From Firmicutes bacterium UBA5486 (GTDB taxonomy: Bacteria > Bacillota > UBA4882 > UBA10575): DNA of 31,394 nucleotides. The notes below the pieces were generated by a model. The model did not search any database. It was not told the origin of the DNA and was given only the letters and a program-made list of their open reading frames with translations. Shown piece by piece: positions 16,537-22,866 of this stretch (positions within the stretch are counted from its first letter, which is position 1; every line of letters begins with the position of its first letter). A program made the translations under genes and the position numbers. The stretch lies in NCBI GenBank assembly GCA_002427045.1, contig DIPO01000058.1, forward strand, positions 1 through 31,394, given 5' to 3'.

Positions 16537-16971
16537 ATGAATCAGGTTGAGATCTATACGGATGGGGCCTGCAGTGGCAATCCCGGGCCCGGTGGCTGGG
16601 GCGTGGTTCTTCTATACAAAGGGCACCGGAAAGAACTCTCCGGCGGGGAACAGAATACTACCAATCAGCGCATGGAACTTACCGCCGCTATTAAAGGCCT
16701 TTCCAGTTTAAAATATCCTTGCCAGGTAAAACTCTACTCAGACAGTGCTTACCTGGTGAATGCTTTTCAACAGAGATGGTTTGACCGCTGGGAGAGGAAT
16801 AATTGGCTTACTGCAAAAAAAACCCCCGTAGAGAACCAGGATCTCTGGCGGGAGTTACTGCGCTTAAGCACAATCCATAATATAGAATGGGTAAAAGTTA
16901 AGGGCCATGCGGATAATAAAGAAAATAACCGCTGTGACCAACTGGCAAGAGAAGCAATTAACCGAGTATGA
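16537..16971 (+). CDS. rnhA: Ribonuclease HI
   Basis: The 144-residue protein degrades the RNA strand of RNA-DNA hybrids. All catalytic residues are present: D9 in YTDGACSGNPGPGG, E47 in RMELTAA, D69 in YSDSAYL, and D134 in NRCDQLA, with H124 in KVKGHADN. Numbering is almost the same as in the E. coli enzyme, and the basic segment around residues 80-96 (QRWFDRWERNNWLTAKK) is retained. ATG 16537 follows a GGAGGGAGGGG ribosome site at good spacing. It lies 47 bases after ldh in the same direction and may be read from the same transcript. Confidence 0.95.
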   Translation: MNQVEIYTDGACSGNPGPGGWGVVLLYKGHRKELSGGEQNTTNQRMELTAAIKGLSSLKYPCQVKLYSDSAYLVNAFQQRWFDRWERNNWLTAKKTPVENQDLWRELLRLSTIHNIEWVKVKGHADNKENNRCDQLAREAINRV

Positions 16972-17066
16972 TTAAATTAAAGCTTGTCGTTTCACCTGGC
17001 TTTGATTTTTAGTACTTTATGTGTGCGGGTAGTAAGCTGGTAAGCATGGTTTAAATAATTTGCCTA

Positions 17067-17095
17067 TTGACCCTCAGGCATAAGGATGATATAAT
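17067..17095 (+). promoter_or_regulatory. Promoter of the tRNA-Gln/tRNA-Glu unit
   Basis: A -35 TTGACC (17067-17072) and a perfect -10 TATAAT (17090-17095) are separated by 17 bases. The tRNA-Gln gene starts 22 bases after the -10. Confidence 0.85.
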
Positions 17096-17116
17096 TATTT
17101 TTGCGGTTATTCAAGT

Positions 17117-17190
17117 TGGGGGATCGTCTAAGGGTAGGACGACGGGTTCTGGCCCCGTTAGTGAGGGTTCGAATCCTTCTCCCCCAGCCA
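17117..17190 (+). tRNA. tRNA-Gln (anticodon CTG)
   Basis: The acceptor TGGGGGA pairs with TCCCCCA, the anticodon stem ACGGG/CCCGT holds the loop TTCTGGC with anticodon CTG, the T loop is TTCGAAT, and the 3' CCA is encoded at 17188-17190. It decodes CAG. Confidence 0.95.
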
Positions 17191-17193
17191 TAA

Positions 17194-17269
17194 GGTCCCA
17201 TCGTCTAGTGGCCTAGGACACCGCCCTCTCACGGCGGAGACACGGGTTCGACTCCCGTTGGGACTACCA
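17194..17269 (+). tRNA. tRNA-Glu (anticodon CTC)
   Basis: It starts three bases after tRNA-Gln. The acceptor GGTCCCA pairs with TGGGACT, with a G-U first pair. The anticodon stem CCGCC/GGCGG holds the loop CTCTCAC with anticodon CTC. The T loop is TTCGACT and CCA is encoded at 17267-17269. It decodes GAG. Confidence 0.95.
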
Positions 17270-17284
17270 ATATTTTAAAAGTTT

Positions 17285-17314
17285 AAAAGAGGTTTTGAAA
17301 AGAACCTCTTTTTT
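17285..17314 (+). terminator. Intrinsic terminator of the tRNA unit
   Basis: AAAAGAGGTT (17285-17294) pairs with AACCTCTTTT (17303-17312) around an 8-base loop and runs into a T tract (17309-17314). Confidence 0.85.
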
Positions 17315-17445
17315 GTATTTTAAGGGGAAAATAGGGGTAGGGCGGGGACCTTGGTGAGTTATACTTTTAAGCGGTTTTTAATTTCTACACTACGCAAACA
17401 GAAACTCTTGGCGATAAATACAATTCTTCTCTCTTATAAAAAACT

Positions 17446-17474
17446 TTGACACGTATTATACTACGTATTATAAT
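17446..17474 (+). promoter_or_regulatory. Promoter and probable HicB operator of hicAB
   Basis: A perfect -35 TTGACA (17446-17451) and perfect -10 TATAAT (17469-17474) are 17 bases apart. The decamer ACGTATTATA occurs twice, at 17451-17460 and 17463-17472, covering the spacer and -10. The centre TATACTACGTATTATA is nearly palindromic. A repressor bound there would block RNA polymerase, as expected for HicB autoregulation. Confidence 0.8.
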
Positions 17475-17496
17475 ATTTGTAAGGGGGATAATAACT

Positions 17497-17703
17497 ATGA
17501 AGTCATACTCGTCCATAGAATTAATAAAAATCTTAAATAATGATGGATGGTATTTTTATAAAGCTACTGGCAGTCATCATAATTTTGAGCACCCCATCAA
17601 AAAAGGTAAGGTTACTATTCCTCATCCTCGAAAAGATATCCCTTACAAAACTGCAAAAAGCATTATAAAGCAAGCGGAAATTCCCTCTATAGATAAAAAC
17701 TGA
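17497..17703 (+). CDS. hicA: HicA-type mRNA interferase toxin
   Basis: The 68-residue protein has the double-stranded-RNA-binding-like HicA fold. Motifs are IKILNNDGWYFYKATGSHH with the catalytic His in the GSHH loop, then KVTIPHPRKDIPYKTAKSI and a final helix ending KQAEI. HicA cleaves mRNA until bound by HicB. I place the start at ATG 17497, 7-8 bases after AAGGGGG. An in-frame start at 17446 lies inside the promoter and can be excluded. hicB follows after 17 bases, the usual toxin-first order. Confidence 0.92.
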   Translation: MKSYSSIELIKILNNDGWYFYKATGSHHNFEHPIKKGKVTIPHPRKDIPYKTAKSIIKQAEIPSIDKN

Positions 17704-17720
17704 AAAAGGAGCTGGTACTA

Positions 17721-18131
17721 ATGAAAAAGGACAATTATATTTATCCAGCAATATTTGATTATGCTGATGATGGAATTTCTATTTCTTTTCCTGATTTACC
17801 GGGATGCTTTTCTTGTGCAAACTCAGACCAAGAAGCATTTAAAATGGCTAACGATGCACTTAGCCTTCACCTATATAGTTTGGAAGAAGATAATGATGAG
17901 ATTCCTGAACCAACCCCAATTAATAAAATACACCTTGATCCCAACCAGGCTATTGTTTTAATTGAAGTGTATATGCCTACGATGCGGGAAGCTATTGAAA
18001 ACTATTCGATAAAGAAAACTCTTTCAATCCCACAATGGCTTAACAAACTTGCAATTGAGAAAAACATTAATTTCTCACAAGTACTCCAAGCAGCATTGAA
18101 AGAACGATTAGGAATACGAGAAAAACTATAA
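17721..18131 (+). CDS. hicB: HicB-type antitoxin
   Basis: The 136-residue protein has the HicB partial RNase H-like domain at the front (YPAIFDYADDGISISFPDLPG, then AFKMANDALSLHL). A ribbon-helix-helix-like C-terminal domain follows (KKTLSIPQWLNKLAIEK, then FSQVLQAALKERL) that should bind the operator upstream of hicA. It neutralises HicA by direct binding. ATG 17721 has an AAAAAGGAG site. The C-terminal DNA-binding domain makes autoregulation at the 17451-17472 repeats plausible. Confidence 0.92.
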   Translation: MKKDNYIYPAIFDYADDGISISFPDLPGCFSCANSDQEAFKMANDALSLHLYSLEEDNDEIPEPTPINKIHLDPNQAIVLIEVYMPTMREAIENYSIKKTLSIPQWLNKLAIEKNINFSQVLQAALKERLGIREKL

Positions 18132-18136
18132 TCTGA

Positions 18137-18415
18137 GATATAGATTTAAACATTGAGACTACAAACCTACTTGCCAGCGAATATCTTTGTTTTACAGGTG
18201 AAAGTAGTTATCCAAGGAACATAATGCAAGAAATAGCGATTAAAAACGGAGCCAATATAAATGATGGTATAACTTTGAAAACTTCAATTCTAGTAGTAGG
18301 TTTGAGGCCTGGAAACAGAAAATTAGAAAAAGCTAAAGCAAGAGAAATATCAATTATCTCAGATAAGGAATTTATAGAAATGCTGAGTTTAACAGGGAAA
18401 CAAATAATTGCTTGA
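18137..18415 (+). pseudogene. Orphan BRCT domain fragment
   Basis: The frame is open from 18137 to TGA 18413 and reads like the C-terminal BRCT domain of a DnaQ-type exonuclease or DNA ligase. It begins DIDLNIETTNLLASEYLCFTG, continues through KNGANINDGITLKTSILVVG, and ends ISIISDKEFIEML. A start at ATG 18224 would give 63 residues but cut off the first strand and the FTG turn. No start codon or ribosome site precedes the full domain. It is most simply the 3' end of a gene whose catalytic part was lost when the island formed. A short expressed protein from 18224 is possible but unlikely to fold normally. Confidence 0.6.
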
Positions 18416-18441
18416 ATGGCTATGTAGACAACGGAATAATT

Positions 18442-18462
18442 TATAATCAGAGTATTAATACT
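18442..18462 (+). promoter_or_regulatory. Possible promoter -10 and operator of the hsd operon
   Basis: TATAAT at 18442-18447 is followed by the perfect 12-base palindrome AGTATTAATACT (18451-18462), immediately before the ribosome site of hsdM. No good -35 stands 16-18 bases upstream. The palindrome could be an operator or hide the ribosome site. Confidence 0.35.
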
Positions 18463-18473
18463 GGGAGATGAGG

Positions 18474-20486
18474 ATGTTGAATAACTTTCAAGATAAAGTA
18501 AATTTCATTTGGACAATCGCAGAAATATTAAGAGGGCCATACAAAAAAGAGGATTATGGTACAGTTGTACTACCAATGGCTGTTCTGAGAAGGTTTGACT
18601 GTGTTCTAGCAGAAACTAAGGAAGAAGTTTTAGCACAGTATGAAAAGTATAAACACCTACCCCAGGAATCAAGGGATGAGATCTTAAATCGGGTAGCCAA
18701 GCAGAATTTCAGCAATATAAGTAAATTTGATTTTAATAAACTCTTAGCTGATGCTGATAATATAGCTGATAACTTAAGAGACTATATTAACGGTTTTTCC
18801 AAAACAGCCAGGGAGATCATCGAGTATTTTGATTTTGACAAACAAATAGAGAAGATGGATCGTAATAATCTTTTATACTTGGTAGTGAAAAGATTCAGTG
18901 AAATAGATTTGCACCCGGAAACAGTTTCCAATATTGAGATGGGGCATATCTTTGAAGAATTAATCAGAAGGTTTTCCGAACACGCCGAGGCCGGGGATCA
19001 TTACACTCCCAGAGAAGTTATTAAATTGATGGTACATCTATTATTTATCGAAGATATGGAGATCCTTACCCAGCCGGGTATTACCCAAACTTTATATGAT
19101 TGTTGTGCCGGGACCGGGGGTATGGGTTCTGTGGCCAAGGATTATTTGAAAAAGTATAATTCCAGTGCGGAATTGATATTTTTCGGACAGGAGATTAATG
19201 AAGAGTCTTATGCGATCTGTAAAGCAGATATTCTAATTAAGGGCGATGAAGCGAAAAATATTGCCTTTGGGAATACTTTATCTCATGATGCTTTCCCAGA
19301 TCTAAAGTTTGATTATCTGATTACCAATCCACCCTATGGTGTGGAATGGAAACCGGCGGAAGATGCGGTTAAAGATGAGCATGAGAAATTAGGAATGAGC
19401 GGAAGATTTGGAGCAGGGCTCCCCAGAATAAGTGATGGGCAGCTTTTATTCCTGCAACATCTAGTCTCCAAGATGAAACCTGTATCTAGGGAAAATCCTC
19501 AAGGATCACGATTAGCGATTATTATGAATGGCAGTCCTCTGTTTACCGGAGATGCCGGTTCGGGAGAAAGTGAGATTAGAAGATGGCTGCTGGAGAATGA
19601 TCTGGTTGAAGGGATTGTGGCGATGCCGGATCAATTATTCTACAATACAGGGATTTCAACGTATATCTGGATCCTTACTAATAATAAAAACCCGCTAAGA
19701 AAAGGTAAAGTCCAGTTAGTAAATGGAGTAGATTTCTATCAGAAAATGCGGAAAAGCCTTGGTAATAAAAGAAACGAAATATCAGATGAACAGATTGATG
19801 AACTGGTAAGAATCTATGGAGATATGAAACCAGGTGAAAACTGTAAGCTATTTGATAATGAGGATTTTGGTTATCAGAAAATAACAGTGGAAAGACCTCT
19901 AAGATTAAACTTTAAAATTGATGAAGAACGGGTGCAGGAACTTTATAACCAGACTGCTTTCAAAAACTTGACTACTACTAGGAAAAGAGGTGCGGCCGGA
20001 TTAAAAGAGATCGAAGAAGGAGAGAAACTGCAAAAACAGATAATTGAAGCTTTACTTTCCATCAAAGCTGATACGATTTACAAGAACAGAGCAGAGTTTA
20101 CTAAAAAAATCAGGAAACTATTTAAAGCAAAAGAATTAGAATTGAAAGCCCCGCTGCTAAAAGCAATTCTTGCCGCCTTAAGTGAAAAAGATGAAACCGC
20201 AGATATTTGTAAAGATGCCAAAGGAAAACCAGAGCCGGATCCTGATCTAAGGGATACGGAAAATGTTCCACTGAAGGAAGATATCTACGAGTACTTTGCT
20301 AGAGAAGTGAAACCCCATGTACCGGAAGCCTGGATTGATGAGAAGAAAACTAAGATTGGCTATGAAATCCCCTTTACCAGACACTTTTATAAATATACTC
20401 CGCTTCGTAGCTCCGCGGAGATTCTGGAAGAGATTAAAGAGCTGGGAGCAAGTATCGCCGAAAAGATGAAGAAGGTGCTGGAATAA
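18474..20486 (+). CDS. hsdM: Type I restriction-modification methyltransferase subunit
   Basis: About 670 residues. The N-terminal HsdM helical domain (FIWTIAEILRGPYKKEDYG, VLPMAVLRRFD) is followed by an adenine-N6 methylase with the SAM motif DCCAGTGGMGS (around residue 210) and the catalytic NPPYGVEW (around 285). It methylates adenine in the site chosen by HsdS and is needed for both modification and restriction. It is longer than the usual 500 or so residues. The extra C-terminal segment resembles the extended HsdM class (from about residue 480, ending in the helix EILEEIKELGASIAEKMKK). ATG 18474 is 6 bases after GGGAG; ATG 18468 sits directly on that site. The stop overlaps the hsdS start by one base. 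Confidence 0.93.
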   Translation: MLNNFQDKVNFIWTIAEILRGPYKKEDYGTVVLPMAVLRRFDCVLAETKEEVLAQYEKYKHLPQESRDEILNRVAKQNFSNISKFDFNKLLADADNIADNLRDYINGFSKTAREIIEYFDFDKQIEKMDRNNLLYLVVKRFSEIDLHPETVSNIEMGHIFEELIRRFSEHAEAGDHYTPREVIKLMVHLLFIEDMEILTQPGITQTLYDCCAGTGGMGSVAKDYLKKYNSSAELIFFGQEINEESYAICKADILIKGDEAKNIAFGNTLSHDAFPDLKFDYLITNPPYGVEWKPAEDAVKDEHEKLGMSGRFGAGLPRISDGQLLFLQHLVSKMKPVSRENPQGSRLAIIMNGSPLFTGDAGSGESEIRRWLLENDLVEGIVAMPDQLFYNTGISTYIWILTNNKNPLRKGKVQLVNGVDFYQKMRKSLGNKRNEISDEQIDELVRIYGDMKPGENCKLFDNEDFGYQKITVERPLRLNFKIDEERVQELYNQTAFKNLTTTRKRGAAGLKEIEEGEKLQKQIIEALLSIKADTIYKNRAEFTKKIRKLFKAKELELKAPLLKAILAALSEKDETADICKDAKGKPEPDPDLRDTENVPLKEDIYEYFAREVKPHVPEAWIDEKKTKIGYEIPFTRHFYKYTPLRSSAEILEEIKELGASIAEKMKKVLE

Positions 20487-21829
20487 TGGGAAAGTATAAA
20501 AGGTATGAACGGTATAAGGATAGTGGGGTAGAGTGGATTGGGGAAGTGCCGGTGGGGTGGGAGATAAAATCGTTTAGGCATTGTATTAATTTAATAAAAA
20601 ATGGAACTTCGTTAACTCAAGTTCAGGAAGAAACAAAATATAAAGTAACAAGAATAGAGACCATATCAACAGGTAAAATTGATTATGAAAAGGTAGGATA
20701 TGTTAATTATTCTAAAGAATTAGAACGATATAAGTTACAAAAAGGTGATATATTGTTTTCTAACATAAATAGTTTTGAGATGGTTGGAAATGTGGCTTTA
20801 TATAAATCCAAGGAATCATTATATAGTGGTATGAACTTATTAAGAATAGTACCTAATAAAGAGTGTTGTAACACATGGTTATATTATTTTATAAAAAGTA
20901 ATTATTTTAATAATAAGGTAAAGTCTGTAGCTAAACATGCAGTTAATCAAGTAAGTGTACCAACTGGAAAGATAAAAGAGATAAATATTGTAAAGCCATC
21001 ATTAGAAGAACAAAACCAAATAGCCGATTTCCTCGACCAAAAAACCTCCGAAATAGATGCTCTTGTCGCCGACAAGGAAAAACTTATTACCTTACTTGAA
21101 GAAAAAAGACAGGCGATGATCACAGAAGCAGTCACCAAGGGTTTAGACCCTAATGTCAAAATGAAGGATTCAGGGGTAGAGTGGATTGGGGAAGTGCCAG
21201 AGCATTGGGAGATATCTAAAGTAAAAAATTATTATGATGTATGTTTAGGTAAGATGATTCAGTCGTCACCGAGAAGCAAGCAAGATACGCTTGAAAAGTA
21301 TTTATGTTCCATGAATGTTAAGTGGGATGGAATTGATATAACTAATATTAAAGAAATGTGGTTTTCTAAAAAGGAAAAGAAAAAATATGAATTAAAATCT
21401 GGCGATTTAGTTGTTTGTGAAGGAGGAGATGCGGGAAGAGCTGGAATTTGGGAAGACCAAATAAATAATTGTTATATACAAAATGCTGTTCATAGAGTGA
21501 GAGGAAAATGCAATAATTTAAATAAATACTTATATTATTGGTTATATTTTGTAAAAACAATTGGTTATATTGACTTGCTTTGTAATCGAGCTACAATAAT
21601 GCATTTTACTGTTGAAAAACTAAAGGATTTAATTTTAATTATACCTGATAAAACTGAACAGGATGCAATAGTTAATTATTTGGACAGGAATATATTACAA
21701 ATAAATGTTTTAACCGAATTAATTAACCAACAAATCCAAAAACTCAAAGAATACCGCCAATCCTTGATCTCTGAAGCAGTTACTGGGAAGATTGATCTCA
21801 GGGATAAGGCAGGGAGGTTTGATGATTGA
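20486..21829 (+). CDS. hsdS: Type I restriction-modification specificity subunit
   Basis: The 447-residue protein has two target-recognition domains, each introduced by the same segment: KDSGVEWIGEVPVGWEI at residues 11-27 and KDSGVEWIGEVPEHWEI near 228. Each is followed by a coiled-coil conserved region: IADFLDQKTSEIDALVADKE with LLEEKRQAMITEAVTKG, and IVNYLDRNILQINVLTEL with KLKEYRQSLISEAVTGK. The two halves bind the two parts of a bipartite DNA site. The target cannot be deduced from sequence. The repeated segment is a 26-base exact DNA repeat (20525-20550 and 21173-21198), a possible site for domain exchange. The start overlaps hsdM and the stop overlaps the next gene. Confidence 0.93.
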   Translation: MGKYKRYERYKDSGVEWIGEVPVGWEIKSFRHCINLIKNGTSLTQVQEETKYKVTRIETISTGKIDYEKVGYVNYSKELERYKLQKGDILFSNINSFEMVGNVALYKSKESLYSGMNLLRIVPNKECCNTWLYYFIKSNYFNNKVKSVAKHAVNQVSVPTGKIKEINIVKPSLEEQNQIADFLDQKTSEIDALVADKEKLITLLEEKRQAMITEAVTKGLDPNVKMKDSGVEWIGEVPEHWEISKVKNYYDVCLGKMIQSSPRSKQDTLEKYLCSMNVKWDGIDITNIKEMWFSKKEKKKYELKSGDLVVCEGGDAGRAGIWEDQINNCYIQNAVHRVRGKCNNLNKYLYYWLYFVKTIGYIDLLCNRATIMHFTVEKLKDLILIIPDKTEQDAIVNYLDRNILQINVLTELINQQIQKLKEYRQSLISEAVTGKIDLRDKAGRFDD

Positions 21830-22845
21830 ATACTGATTCAAATAATCAAAGCCTTGAACCCAAGGTGGGAGAAATATTATTTTATACTACAGACGATGGA
21901 GAAATAAATCTTGGGGTGCTGTTTTCAGAGGAGACTGTTTGGTTAACCCAAGCCCAGATGGTTGAGTTATTTCAATCAAGCAAATCAAATATAAGCGAGC
22001 ATATCAAGCATATATTTGAAGAAGGCGAACTTGATGAAAAGGCAGTTGTTCGGAAATACCGAACAACTGCCAGTGACGGGAAAAGTTATAATACTAATTA
22101 TTACAATCTTGATCTTATTATTGCCGTAGGTTACAGAGTACGGTCAAAGCAGGGTACACAATTTAGAATATGGGCGACTAAAACCTTAAAGGAATATATT
22201 ATTAAAGGTTTTGTTCTTGATGACCAGAGATTGAAAAATGGAAAGCATTTTGGAAAAGATTATTTTGATGAATTATTTGAACGTATCAGGGAGATAAGAG
22301 CGTCAGAAAGAAGATTCTATCAAAAGATCACTGATATATATGCCGAGTGTAGTATTGATTACGATAAAAACGCAGAGATAACAAAGAATTTTTATGCTAC
22401 AGTACAAAACAAACTTCATTATGCAATTACCGGGCAAACGGCAGCAGAAATCATTCATAGTAGAGCAAATTCCTCAAAACGTAATATGGGTTTAACAACA
22501 TGGAAGAATTCACCGAAAGGAAAAATATTAAAATCTGATATTGGTATTGCTAAGAATTATCTGAATGAGAAGGAAATTTCAGAATTGAATAGAATTGTAA
22601 ATATGTATCTTGATTATGCAGAAAACCAAGCGAAACGGCAAATACCAATGAGAATGCGAGATTGGGTTGATAAACTTGATGCTTTTCTCCAATTCAATGA
22701 GTATCAGATTCTAAAAGATGCAGGAAAGTTATCGGCACAAGTGGCAAAGAAGCTGGCAGAAGGCGAATATGGAAAATTCCGTATTGAACAAGATAAAAAG
22801 TATGAATCGGATTTTGATCAAGAGATTAAAAAGTATCTTAAATGA
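21826..22845 (+). CDS. RhuM-family protein embedded in the type I R-M operon
   Basis: The 339-residue protein belongs to the RhuM family, first named in a Salmonella pathogenicity island and of unknown biochemical function. The N-terminal part has a helix-turn-helix-like segment (VWLTQAQMVELFQSSKSNIS) and the conserved core SYNTNYYNLDLIIAVGYRV, then FRIWATKTLKEYIIKGF. The second half is helical with a Fic/DOC-like C-terminal region (LNEKEISELNRIVNMYLDYA). TTG 21826 overlaps the hsdS stop in TTGA, which indicates translational coupling, and hsdR follows after 21 bases. RhuM genes often sit inside type I R-M operons, so a defence-related or regulatory role is likely but unproven. Confidence 0.9.
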   Translation: MNTDSNNQSLEPKVGEILFYTTDDGEINLGVLFSEETVWLTQAQMVELFQSSKSNISEHIKHIFEEGELDEKAVVRKYRTTASDGKSYNTNYYNLDLIIAVGYRVRSKQGTQFRIWATKTLKEYIIKGFVLDDQRLKNGKHFGKDYFDELFERIREIRASERRFYQKITDIYAECSIDYDKNAEITKNFYATVQNKLHYAITGQTAAEIIHSRANSSKRNMGLTTWKNSPKGKILKSDIGIAKNYLNEKEISELNRIVNMYLDYAENQAKRQIPMRMRDWVDKLDAFLQFNEYQILKDAGKLSAQVAKKLAEGEYGKFRIEQDKKYESDFDQEIKKYLK

Positions 22846-22866
22846 TTTTATAAAGGTGGGAGGGCA

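Noticed and set aside
17194..17314. tRNA-Glu as an attachment site for the hicAB-hsd island
   Set aside because: No repeat of the tRNA 3' end was found on the far side of the island and no integrase gene is present in the window.
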